Virus record (IMG/VR): IMGVR_UViG_3300045971_000277
Span: 37,897 to 101,896 of that record
Origin: a virus
DNA length: 64,000 bases
Strand: one strand, 5' to 3'
A model generated the notes under the pieces. It saw only the letters and a list, made by a program, of their open reading frames with translations. It was not told the DNA's origin and made no database searches. Position 1 is the first letter of the stretch. Each line of letters opens with the position of its first letter. The position numbers and the translations under genes are program-made. Shown here in pieces: positions 27,874-36,161 of this stretch.

Positions 27874-29070
27874 ATGAGTAAACTTATTTTAATTGTGCTT
27901 CTTTTCGGTATCGCGCTGGCCGATCAAGGGCCGCCCGTATACCAAGCCACTGGAACCGTACCGGGTACCGGCATTGCCTGCGACGGTAATCGGGTTCAGT
28001 TTGAAACTGCGACGGGTATTGGATGGGGTTGCGTTAGCGGAGCGTGGAAGAAGCTGAACGACCCCACCGCTAGCTTCTTACTAAACTACTCCAATCCAGC
28101 GTATCCTAATGCTACGGCTGTATCTAGTTTAGCTACCGGGTTGCTACTGAATACTCAGTACATTGGCATAAGCAGCACTGTCGCATTACCACTATCAGTA
28201 GCCAACGGTGGTACGGGCTCGACAACCGCAGGCGCTACGACTCAGGTATTGTTCAACGACGTTGGTGTGATTAACGGCGACGCGGGTCTTACTTACGACA
28301 AGACCAACGATACGCTAACCTTCGGGACCGCAAACGGCACGGACGCTGTAAAATTCACCACGGCTGGGGCCCGTCTTCGGCTGTCCTCGGGCGGCACAAG
28401 TGACTACCTGTACGGTGATGGAGCGTTTCGCCTCCTGACTCCTGGCATCCTCAAGCCGGCTCAGATTGAGTCCAATGCCGGGACAGCCACCTTCCTGTTT
28501 CACGGGCTCTACGCCACTACGCCTTTCGTAACTCCCGTGTGGCAGTTCGACAATTCCTACTACGGGAGTGGAGTGTTATTCTCCATCCTCGACGGCCCAA
28601 GCGGAAGTGGGACTACGAAGGTGGCCTATGAAATCAACACCAGCCGCACCGGGCCGGGCCCGATCCAACATACGTTTGGAGTCACAAACAGCACTGCATC
28701 TATTCAAGCTAACGCTATTATAACTCAAGGTAGCACGGCGGGGACGGCCAAACTAACGCTAGACGAGGTGTTCTCGGGTCGACTTGAGGGTCGTGATGGT
28801 ACCATAAACTACGCGCCTCTTATCGGTACCAGTTCAACAGCTGCGACATCCACTAGTCTCGTTACGCAGTTTTACAGGAGTGGCGACCTAAAGGTGTCAG
28901 TTTGCGCGGTATTCGCCGATGGACATACTTCATGTTCTGGGCCACTCGCTGCTGTGCCCAGCACAGCAACTACAGCGTGCACTGCTGGACAGATTGCTGC
29001 CGACGTGACTTATTTATATATCTGCTACGCTACCAACACATGGCGTCGTGTGGCTACCGCTACGTGGTAG
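27874..29070 (+). CDS. Exported tail-fibre-like protein
   Basis: The 398-residue product has a signal peptide (MSKLILIVLLFGIALA|DQ) and GGGGATAGG upstream. The body contains fibre shaft motifs: VANGGTGSTTAGATTQ and GDAGLTYDKTNDTLTFG (about residues 109-150). It ends with CTAGQIAADVTYLYICYATNTWRRVA, a C-terminal signature common in phage fibre and tail-tip proteins. It is not a close paralogue of the three genes before it but shares their export signal. It is the last gene before a 111-base gap and the sheath gene. Confidence 0.6.
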   Translation: MSKLILIVLLFGIALADQGPPVYQATGTVPGTGIACDGNRVQFETATGIGWGCVSGAWKKLNDPTASFLLNYSNPAYPNATAVSSLATGLLLNTQYIGISSTVALPLSVANGGTGSTTAGATTQVLFNDVGVINGDAGLTYDKTNDTLTFGTANGTDAVKFTTAGARLRLSSGGTSDYLYGDGAFRLLTPGILKPAQIESNAGTATFLFHGLYATTPFVTPVWQFDNSYYGSGVLFSILDGPSGSGTTKVAYEINTSRTGPGPIQHTFGVTNSTASIQANAIITQGSTAGTAKLTLDEVFSGRLEGRDGTINYAPLIGTSSTAATSTSLVTQFYRSGDLKVSVCAVFADGHTSCSGPLAAVPSTATTACTAGQIAADVTYLYICYATNTWRRVATATW

Positions 29071-29129
29071 GCGTGATTGGTATTACTGATTCATGCCGTG
29101 TGTCTATTATTATATAGCTTGAGTTATAC

Positions 29130-29147
29130 CTATAGTTCTTACTATAG
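29130..29147 (+). promoter_or_regulatory. CTATAG hairpin in the gap before the sheath gene
   Basis: The 111-base gap 29071-29181 holds TATTATATA (about 29106-29115), then ACCTATAG and a perfect inverted repeat CTATAG-ttctta-CTATAG. Similar TATTATATA plus ACCTATAG elements lie in the gap before the gene at 47033. I read this as a candidate late promoter or processing element of the tail operon. No host-type -35/-10 pair is convincing. Confidence 0.3.
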
Positions 29148-29181
29148 AGCCACGAAGACTTAATGTAAGGACGGAGACACC

Positions 29182-31755
29182 ATGGCATTTTCCATTGATT
29201 CGTATGTAGACCCGGGCACATATCAGCAAGAAGTGCTGGTCCCGGGGGCTGGTGCCATCACCAGTATCCCGTTCACCGCATGCTATATCGGTGTAGCTAA
29301 CCGTAATAAGCGTGTGCTGAACGAGGCTGTCATGCGCGGCCAGATTTCGGCCGAAGATGTCGTATTTGCCGGTACTCCTAAGGTCGACTATCTAGCCAGC
29401 TTGGCTCTTCGTCGATACAGCTTGGTGTCAGTAACCCAAGACGGCACTGCTCTAGTAGGTGGAACCGACTGGACCTTCGTGGCCCCGTTTGTTTCGTCCA
29501 CCTACACTACGGGCGACCTAGCCACACTTAACGCTATCACGCTTTCGCTCGATGGTAAGCTTCCCATCACGGCTAAGCTATCGAACAATGTAGCTGGTTC
29601 TGGCTACACCGTGTCGCTCGTCGCTGGCCACACCAACCGATTCAGCGTTGTAATCAACGGCACAGCCAACATGACCGCCATCACTGGGGTCCAGCTGGCT
29701 GGCGCGATCAATGCAATGTTGAATTTTGCTGATGCTACTGCGCTCAGCACTACGGCTGCACTTGCTTACGGCCCCACCTATAACTCGGCCGCAGCCTATG
29801 CCAGCACGACTCTTACGATCACCTCGGTTGAGCAGACTGGGTCGGAAGACGTTGTGATCCTCGATGGCCCGCTCTCGACCGAAGACATGGTATTTGCTGG
29901 CGTACCGAAGCTGGTGTTCACTTCAACCGTGCTGGCCGATTCTTATGGCGCCCTGCATGCTAGGACTCAGCTTAAGCTGAACTCGACATACTTGGCCACT
30001 GCCGCATACAAGGCCACGTATGTAGCAACAAACTCATCTACCGACGCGTTAGTTAACGCCACAATCCAACGCTTCATCCGTGTTGGTAGCTACGCTGGCG
30101 TGACTTCATTTACTAGCGGCGTTGACTATACTAACGGCAGCACCAATATCGCGTGGTCTGGCGCGTGGACTTCTGCTGTCGTGACTGGCGTCGCTGGCAT
30201 GGAAGTTGGTGCCACTTTCAACGTTAGTGTTAATAATACGCTGCAGGTGGCGGTCGACGGCAAGGCAGCGATTGCTGTCACCCTATCTGGTATGGCTAAC
30301 CCGCCCGTTGGCGGGCCGAACCCGGCCACACCGGCTTTGGCTACGGCGACTGAAATCGCCGCCATCATCAATGGCACGCTAGCAGCGAGCCAGACGTATG
30401 GTCCGAAGTATAACGGTGTCGCCACGGTATCGTCAGGCAAGATCGTCCTGACGAGCCCGACCGGCGGTGCAGCTGGACAGGTTGAGCTAACTGCCCCGAC
30501 TTCTCTGTCGGCCGTTCTGACCGTGTTCGGTCTGACTTCGACTCAGCTGCCGTACACGGTGCGCGGCGTTGGTACTGCCCCGGCTGCTGCCTCCTTGTAC
30601 TACGCCACGTACGAATACACCCGTCCGTTAACCGATTACAACACCCCGAAGCAGTACTTCAGCGTCGATGCGGCCCGTACCGACCTTGGCTACGAGACTG
30701 CGACGAACCAGCTGATGCTGGCGGCCAGCTTAGCCTTCAAGAACGGCGCCCCGTCGATCTTCACGATTCAGGTTAACGACGCTACTGCAACTGGGTCGGC
30801 GACACTGACTGAAATGGAGACTGCGTTGTCGCATGCAGGTGACAAGTCTGCCATTACTGAAGTCGTTTGCCTCGACACCCGCACACAGATTGCGGTTGAC
30901 GTCGTCTCGCACGTGACCGCTCAGTGTGGCCCCGTAATCCAGCAGCCGCGCCGTGGATGGTTCGGCATGGCTCGTGGTACTGCGGTTGGTGACAAGGATA
31001 CCGCCGGTACCCTACGCTACATGGCCGCTCATACCCTACAGGTTCCGGCTGACTCTCCGGCCCGTGGCCGTAGCTTCCTGATGGGCCCGACTACGGCGAG
31101 CGTCACCGTGACGCTGGAAGATGGTACGTCGACCCGCGTCCTCCTCGATGGCTCCTACATCGCGGCTGCAGCTGCCGCGATGTTTACAGCCCGCCCGTCC
31201 GTCGCGGCTTCTATGATGACGGTCGCGATGACCGGCTTCAACATCGACGACTTCGGTACTTACCTGCCGGTCGAGCGGCGTTTGCTGGCCGACGGCGGCG
31301 TTTGCGTCGTGACGAACGATGGCGGGCGTCTGGTCCTCCTCGATCCGATCTCGACTGAGCGTGCCGGTGGTCGTCTGCCGCAGTTCGAAGAGCCTTCTTC
31401 GTCCTCGCAGAAGGACAACATTAGCGCCAACGTTACGGCCCAGCTGAATTCTGGCGCCCGTGGCATCGTCCCGTCCGATCTGTCGGACTTCATCTTCACC
31501 TTGAAGGCCATCATTGGTGGCGTGCTTGAGCAGGCAGTTGCATCCGGCTCAATCGGTCCGTTCCGTGATGCTACCGGCCGTACTCGTGCTATCAACTACG
31601 CCACTGATATCCAGGTGTTCCAGAGCAAGTCGGATCCACGTAAGTACACGTTCCGCTACTTCTTCATGCTCCGCTACCCGGCCAAATGGTTCTTTGGCGA
31701 GTGGTCCGTAGATAACCCTTTCTTCTCATCTAAGTCGTCTAGCCTCATCGCTTAA
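29182..31755 (+). CDS. Tail sheath protein
   Basis: The 857-residue product starts MAFSIDSYVDPGTYQQEV, matching the N-terminal 'PGVY' arm of contractile tail sheath subunits. It ends with IQVFQSKSDPRKYTFRYFFMLRYPAKWFFGEWSVDNPFF, the conserved C-terminal domain (sheath core with the IxV...F ending). Between them, inserted beta domains (about residues 60-480) enlarge it beyond typical sheaths of about 380-660 residues. A protruding domain region, GNAPSI-like (AFKNGAPSIFTIQVND), precedes the conserved part. Subunits polymerise around the tube and contract to drive it through the envelope. The next gene encodes the tube. Confidence 0.9.
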   Translation: MAFSIDSYVDPGTYQQEVLVPGAGAITSIPFTACYIGVANRNKRVLNEAVMRGQISAEDVVFAGTPKVDYLASLALRRYSLVSVTQDGTALVGGTDWTFVAPFVSSTYTTGDLATLNAITLSLDGKLPITAKLSNNVAGSGYTVSLVAGHTNRFSVVINGTANMTAITGVQLAGAINAMLNFADATALSTTAALAYGPTYNSAAAYASTTLTITSVEQTGSEDVVILDGPLSTEDMVFAGVPKLVFTSTVLADSYGALHARTQLKLNSTYLATAAYKATYVATNSSTDALVNATIQRFIRVGSYAGVTSFTSGVDYTNGSTNIAWSGAWTSAVVTGVAGMEVGATFNVSVNNTLQVAVDGKAAIAVTLSGMANPPVGGPNPATPALATATEIAAIINGTLAASQTYGPKYNGVATVSSGKIVLTSPTGGAAGQVELTAPTSLSAVLTVFGLTSTQLPYTVRGVGTAPAAASLYYATYEYTRPLTDYNTPKQYFSVDAARTDLGYETATNQLMLAASLAFKNGAPSIFTIQVNDATATGSATLTEMETALSHAGDKSAITEVVCLDTRTQIAVDVVSHVTAQCGPVIQQPRRGWFGMARGTAVGDKDTAGTLRYMAAHTLQVPADSPARGRSFLMGPTTASVTVTLEDGTSTRVLLDGSYIAAAAAAMFTARPSVAASMMTVAMTGFNIDDFGTYLPVERRLLADGGVCVVTNDGGRLVLLDPISTERAGGRLPQFEEPSSSSQKDNISANVTAQLNSGARGIVPSDLSDFIFTLKAIIGGVLEQAVASGSIGPFRDATGRTRAINYATDIQVFQSKSDPRKYTFRYFFMLRYPAKWFFGEWSVDNPFFSSKSSSLIA

Positions 31756-31766
31756 TAGGAGCTAAT

Positions 31767-32222
31767 ATGGCTACTAACCCGCCCATCACTACAGCTAGGA
31801 CTTCACACGCCATTACGATCAAGACCGATAAGGGCATCACGATCGGTCTGGTCAAGCAGTGGAATCCGAGCCAGAACCGCGCGATCACGCCGATCTATGA
31901 GCTAAACGTCGAGACGTCCGGTGATCCGCTCGAGAACATCCCGGGTAACGTGCAGAACCTTAAGATTAAGGTGACGCGGTACGACCTGTTTACGACCAAA
32001 ATGGAAGAGGCGTTTGGCACAGCAGAACTCGTCTTCCTATCGGATCAGGACCGCCCATTTTCTGTCCAAGAGACTTGGCGGAAGCCGGACGGGACGACTG
32101 AAGGTTGGCAGTACACTGGCTGCTGGTTTGAGTCGATTGGCCGTAACCTCCAGTCCGATGACACCCGCATGGTATTGGTCGACGCCTCACTCGCCTACGT
32201 ACGTCGGATTAAGCTGAGCTAG
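31767..32222 (+). CDS. Tail tube protein
   Basis: The 151-residue product lies directly after the sheath, the usual order. It has TAGGAG at its start. The compact beta-rich chain (ITIGLVKQWNPSQNR, NLKIKVTRYDLF, WQYTGCWFESIGRNLQSDD) fits the single-domain tube fold (gp19/Hcp-like), of which VxxWxPxQ...R and IxxGRxLxxDD-type motifs are reminiscent. Hexamers stack into the rigid inner tube. Confidence 0.8.
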   Translation: MATNPPITTARTSHAITIKTDKGITIGLVKQWNPSQNRAITPIYELNVETSGDPLENIPGNVQNLKIKVTRYDLFTTKMEEAFGTAELVFLSDQDRPFSVQETWRKPDGTTEGWQYTGCWFESIGRNLQSDDTRMVLVDASLAYVRRIKLS

Positions 32223-32254
32223 TGTAGAAGTAGTGTAGTTGCAACTCTAACCCG

Positions 32255-32266
32255 GGGCTTCGGCCC
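32255..32266 (+). promoter_or_regulatory. UUCG-loop hairpin upstream of the chaperone gene
   Basis: The 56-base gap between tube and chaperone contains a GGGC-TTCG-GCCC hairpin right before an AGGAGG ribosome binding site (32267-32272). A UUCG tetraloop is very stable. Without a T-run it is more likely an mRNA end-stabilising or level-setting element, separating abundant tube message from downstream message, than a full terminator. The gap also holds a direct repeat TAGTGTAG. Confidence 0.35.
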
Positions 32267-32278
32267 AGGAGGCAAATC

Positions 32279-32761
32279 ATGGCTGACACGAAACCCGCAG
32301 ATCTGCGTGCGAAGCGGCATAAGTTACTCGCGGACTTTACGGATGAAGTTAAGGTTGGGTTCATCGAAGATACATATGAAGTGCGTGGGCATAAGTGGCT
32401 AATCCGCACCCCAACCGAAGATGAAACCTGTTGGGCCGACCGATACATCCAGAGTTCGTCCCCGATTGCCTTCGTAAGCTCCCGTAGGGCTCCGAAGCTG
32501 GCCGTTGGCATTAAGGCCCTCGATGGCGTCCCAACGTCCGAATTGTTCCAGTATCCGACCGATATGGAAGATTCGGTCCGCACTGCATTGGACCAAGATA
32601 AGGCCCAGAAGCAGTACTGGCTCTACAGCCAGATGCTGACGTATCTGGTCGAGTCCGTGCCGACTCCGGTCGTTGAAGAGCTATATGCGAAGTACGAGGA
32701 GCTAGTCAAGCGGCAGTATAAGGCGCTTGAAGAGGCGGCTCGACCCGGCCCAAACTCCTAG
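32279..32761 (+). CDS. Tail assembly chaperone, upstream part (G-like)
   Basis: The 160-residue product has a consensus AGGAGG site. Position between the tube and the tape measure gene is that of lambda G / P2 E-type chaperones. Sequence features are mixed helices (YIQSSSPIAFVSSRRAPK, AKYEELVKRQYKALEEAA) without an enzyme motif. Near its end the reading frame contains C CCA AAC (32749-32755), a canonical -1 slippery heptamer located one codon before the last sense codon. The downstream ORF lies in the -1 frame. Some ribosomes would therefore make a 340-residue fusion that binds the tape measure and recruits tube subunits. Confidence 0.8.
   Translation: MADTKPADLRAKRHKLLADFTDEVKVGFIEDTYEVRGHKWLIRTPTEDETCWADRYIQSSSPIAFVSSRRAPKLAVGIKALDGVPTSELFQYPTDMEDSVRTALDQDKAQKQYWLYSQMLTYLVESVPTPVVEELYAKYEELVKRQYKALEEAARPGPNS
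32749..32755 (+). promoter_or_regulatory. -1 programmed ribosomal frameshift site (CCCAAAC)
   Basis: In the zero frame the codons are ..C CCA AAC TCC TAG; slipping back one base gives CCC AAA CTC CTA GAC. This fits X XXY YYZ exactly (X=C, Y=A, Z=C). The -1 frame then stays open to 33300. The arrangement and location match the conserved frameshift of tail assembly chaperone genes in lambda, P2 and many other long-tailed phages. A downstream RNA structure was not identified by eye. Confidence 0.8.
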
Positions 32762-32781
32762 ACGAGGACCCGAAATGGGAT

Positions 32782-33300
32782 ATGCGGGCGTTTATCGCGG
32801 CTCGCAAGGGGCTCCTCGTTTCCGATCCCAGCTTACTCAACCTGACTCGTTCACAGCTGTGGATGGAGTATATGGTTGAGCGTAGGCTGGAGAAGAGTGA
32901 GCGTGAGTTCCACGTAAAGTCGCTCCGCGTCACCCTGATCGATATACTAGGGTTGGACCTAAAGGAGCGGTACGAGGCCAATCGGGACGACCGCAAGGTT
33001 GACCCCGAAGCCTATGTCCCATTTATTCTGGTTGGTGGCAACCACCACCTGATGCAGGCGTACCTCAAGGACATACAGGGTGAGTCCGAGGATAAGACGG
33101 GCGAGTCCAAGGTGGCGGATTCCGACTTCGAAGAACAAGCTCAACGTCTGCTGGCCGACATGGAGCCGATCGAAGGCAATCCATTCGTCAGTATGTCACC
33201 GACCGACATCATTAATGCCAAGCAGGCTGAGGCCCTAGGCGTACGGGATTCGGATGAATTCCCGATACCCGGCGACCACGTTATTATTGAACCGGGATAA
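32782..33300 (+). CDS. Tail assembly chaperone, frameshift-extension part (T-like)
   Basis: The first ATG is at 32782, but the frame is open back through the slippery site and ATG 32782 has only a poor, distant GAGGA. I therefore infer it is expressed mainly as the C-terminal 181 residues (from 32755) of a -1 frameshift product. The sequence is helical and charged (WMEYMVERRLEKSEREF, DFEEQAQRLLADMEPI), as expected for the tape-measure-binding part. It ends 3 bases before the tape measure start. Independent translation of a 172-residue protein cannot be excluded. Confidence 0.7.
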   Translation: MRAFIAARKGLLVSDPSLLNLTRSQLWMEYMVERRLEKSEREFHVKSLRVTLIDILGLDLKERYEANRDDRKVDPEAYVPFILVGGNHHLMQAYLKDIQGESEDKTGESKVADSDFEEQAQRLLADMEPIEGNPFVSMSPTDIINAKQAEALGVRDSDEFPIPGDHVIIEPG

Positions 33301-33303
33301 ACT

Positions 33304-35481
33304 ATGGCGGATCCGACAGCCGGACAAAGTATTCATGACGCGACGCAATCTGCGATCGACCTTGATGGCCTCATGGAGGAAATTGAGGCATCAACGAAGA
33401 GTATTGCGGAAACGTTCAAGTCAATTGACCTGAGTAATATCAAGACGTTTACGCAAGAAATTAATGCGGCCACTAAAGAATGGGTCGATAACGTAAAGCA
33501 GATTAGCTCTGAATTCCGCAAAGAACTCGAGACCTTATCCCTACTGAGCCAAGACCAGCAGCAGCTGCAGATCGCCGGTTTGCTGGCAAACCAGCAAAAG
33601 TCCGTATATTCGCATTATTCTAAACAAGAAGTTGAAAATCTTGAGCATGAGCTTAGGCTATCTGAATCTTTATTCACTTCAATGCAGAAGCGAATGGAGC
33701 ACTGGAACCAGCAGCTAGACTCGATTGCACCGAAGACTCGTGCCGCATACAAGACGATGGACGAGGGTGCTCGCCATCTATCGACGCCTGCAGCGGTCCC
33801 GGGCCAGTTACTCAACGCGATGCCGGGCGCAGGTATTCTGTCGTTCCTCATCATGGGCATGTCAGCGAACGAGAAGTGGCGTTCGATGACGGAGCAGGCC
33901 GTCCAGCAGTTTGACCGGGTCGGCGGCGGTGGCAAGAAGTTCTTTGGCGAGATGCAGGGTCACATTGAGCGCCTATCGAACGACCTGACGGGCGGTGCAC
34001 AGACGCTGGTGGCAATCAACTCAGCGTTCGCCGCGACCGGCGTCTCGGCCAAGCAAGCATGGGGCCGCGAAGGCCTGACTGGAGACATCGGACGGGTTGG
34101 GCGCAGCCTAGCTGAAGTATCGATGAAGTTTGACTTCCTCACGGAACAGGCGCCGGGTACCACGGCACACCTCATCGGAACCGCGTACGGCCAGCTCGGC
34201 AGCTCTATGGAGTCTGCTACATCTGCCATTGTCACCTATGGTATGGCGGCGCGGTCGGCTGGCTTAGATCAGGTCGGGTTTGTCAACTCGGTCGTCCAGA
34301 ACGCACAGGCGCTGAAGCTATATGGGATCCAGATCGACGCGGTAGCCGCTGCTACGCTGCGTGTCGTTGACGCTAACAAAGCTGCTGGTATGGGCAGCGC
34401 ATACGCACTTGAGGTCGGCAAGGCTGGCATCGGGCAGGTTACGAGCGGGCTGGCCGGGATCACACCGGGCTTCGCCGCCGTCATTGGTCAGCAAGTTGCG
34501 GGCGCACTAGACGCTAAGGGCGCGCTGTCGTCCAATAATGAGTATAATAAGTGGACCGCCAACGGTTCTAGCTTTGGTATTATGATGGAAATGCGCCAAG
34601 GATTCCGTAACGCGCCAGAAAATGAGCGCGGCGGATTCATGGGCGAATCCATATCGGCCATATACAAGCAAGCGATGCAGGCTGCAGGCAACTCGCTACC
34701 AGAAGCCCAGTTCTTCCTTGAAAAGATGGGATTTGGCATGGAAGGGTCCCGTACGATTCTTCAGATCGGTAACGATATGAAGCGAGATGGCCGTAGCCAG
34801 ATGACTAAGGAGGAGCAGAAGACACTAGATTCCGCAACAGCGTCTGAAGCACAAAAGACCAGCAGCATGGACCGCTCGCTCCAGTACCTCGTCACCGCCG
34901 TCGGCCAAGTCGCAGTTGGCCTACTTGGTATGATCCTATCTGGCATCAAGATCATGATCGATATATTGCGGATTAGCGTGAGCGCCTTGACCGGCGAATC
35001 CGTTACTGGCCCCGGTGGGCTGCTAGACTCGCTTAGGAATGACTTTAAGGTAATGGGCAGGAGTGGTGACTTCGTTAATCGTGGATTCAGCAACCTTAAG
35101 ACTTCTGGCGAAAACTTTATCGACGCTGTCCCGTTTACCGATTTGTGGCGGCGCGGCATTAATGAACGTGAGTCATCTGGTGGTCCGAATGCCACGCCAT
35201 TCTCTACCGTCACGCAGAAACAGCTAGCTGTATTGAAGGCTCAAGCGAAGCGTGACAAAGAAGACATCGGCCAGCATTTACGTAATATGTCTGAATCAGA
35301 CGCTGATGCCGCCGGAATCAGTCTTGGTCAACGGTGGAACTACAAAGAACTATTGGGCAGACAGAGTAACCAAGACATAGCAGCTGAGCAGAACCGCGAT
35401 GGTACCTATACGCTGAAGATTGTACTTAAGCCAAAGACTGGGTCGGCACACGCCAACGCCAGGACCAAAAAGAGCCCATAA
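33304..35481 (+). CDS. Tape measure protein
   Basis: The 725-residue product follows the chaperone pair, the defining position. The N-terminus is long coiled coil (about 1-150: SIAETFKSIDLSNIK, VENLEHELRLSESLF). Hydrophobic stretches occur at about 165-195 (PGAGILSFLIMGMS) and 535-570 (VGQVAVGLLGMILSGIKIMIDIL), typical of segments inserted into the host membrane on ejection. No lysozyme or peptidase domain is visible. By the rule of about 0.15 nm per residue the tail would be about 110 nm (inference). It overlaps the next gene by one base. Confidence 0.85.
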   Translation: MADPTAGQSIHDATQSAIDLDGLMEEIEASTKSIAETFKSIDLSNIKTFTQEINAATKEWVDNVKQISSEFRKELETLSLLSQDQQQLQIAGLLANQQKSVYSHYSKQEVENLEHELRLSESLFTSMQKRMEHWNQQLDSIAPKTRAAYKTMDEGARHLSTPAAVPGQLLNAMPGAGILSFLIMGMSANEKWRSMTEQAVQQFDRVGGGGKKFFGEMQGHIERLSNDLTGGAQTLVAINSAFAATGVSAKQAWGREGLTGDIGRVGRSLAEVSMKFDFLTEQAPGTTAHLIGTAYGQLGSSMESATSAIVTYGMAARSAGLDQVGFVNSVVQNAQALKLYGIQIDAVAAATLRVVDANKAAGMGSAYALEVGKAGIGQVTSGLAGITPGFAAVIGQQVAGALDAKGALSSNNEYNKWTANGSSFGIMMEMRQGFRNAPENERGGFMGESISAIYKQAMQAAGNSLPEAQFFLEKMGFGMEGSRTILQIGNDMKRDGRSQMTKEEQKTLDSATASEAQKTSSMDRSLQYLVTAVGQVAVGLLGMILSGIKIMIDILRISVSALTGESVTGPGGLLDSLRNDFKVMGRSGDFVNRGFSNLKTSGENFIDAVPFTDLWRRGINERESSGGPNATPFSTVTQKQLAVLKAQAKRDKEDIGQHLRNMSESDADAAGISLGQRWNYKELLGRQSNQDIAAEQNRDGTYTLKIVLKPKTGSAHANARTKKSP

Positions 35482-36161
35482 TGGCAGACATTAATATCAG
35501 CGATGCCATCTATGGCAAATTATTCGGGCCAGAGTTCGACACGAGCGGAGTCGTTCAACGTAGAGGCCGTCCGTTCGTGTTCACTAGCGATTACATGATG
35601 CAGCAAGCGCTTGGCGGGCCTGCACAAGGTGTGGTCGACGCCATAGTGGATCAGGGCACGGTTGATACACCAACGTCGGTTAAGACTGCCGTGATATCGA
35701 TGGCGGTAAACCCCAATAGTATTAAGTGGTCTCAGGCTAAGCGTATTACAAGGAAGGACACGATACAGGGCGCAACATTCTTCCATTTCTCCGACCGCAA
35801 CGGCCAGAACAACGATATCCTGACGTTGGACTTTAGTGGTCAAACCGGCAGCATCTGGGGCCGCGATCCGGCTAATAAGCAAAAGCTGGTTATTTGGCAT
35901 ATGCTGTATCGTATGTCACGTGAACCAATGCACTATAGTGTTGTTAACGATGCTGGTGTTACTACACGGTACGCAAATAAGCAGTACATTTACTATCAAA
36001 CCACCCTATTTCCAACCCAGATACAATTCACTGGCTTCTTTAGCCGGGTATTAGAGTTTGAGGAGACTGCAGACGATCCATTTAATCGTCGCTACACGAT
36101 GGGGTTTACTGTGACCGGTGTTAATCCTCCGCTCGATGATATTGTCAGTACACTATTATAA
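35481..36161 (+). CDS. Baseplate/tail-end structural protein
   Basis: The 226-residue product lies between tape measure and hub. It contains ISMAVNPNSIKWSQAKRITRKDT and FFHFSDRNGQNNDILTLDFSGQTG, a pattern I associate with myovirus baseplate proteins that cap the tail tube end. It is soluble and beta-rich, with no enzymatic motif. It starts and ends with one-base overlaps (TAATG). Possibilities include a tube-initiator or LysM-type baseplate protein; no LysM repeat was clearly seen. Confidence 0.55.
   Translation: MADINISDAIYGKLFGPEFDTSGVVQRRGRPFVFTSDYMMQQALGGPAQGVVDAIVDQGTVDTPTSVKTAVISMAVNPNSIKWSQAKRITRKDTIQGATFFHFSDRNGQNNDILTLDFSGQTGSIWGRDPANKQKLVIWHMLYRMSREPMHYSVVNDAGVTTRYANKQYIYYQTTLFPTQIQFTGFFSRVLEFEETADDPFNRRYTMGFTVTGVNPPLDDIVSTLL

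Noticed and set aside
29071-29181. Possible tRNA or small RNA in the gap before the sheath gene
   Set aside because: No cloverleaf can be folded by eye and no T-arm consensus (GTTCGA) is present. Only short hairpins are visible.
32782-33300. Second chaperone ORF as an ordinary separate gene
   Set aside because: The start lacks a good ribosome binding site, and the frame is open across a canonical slippery site. Frameshift expression explains it better, though separate initiation is not excluded.
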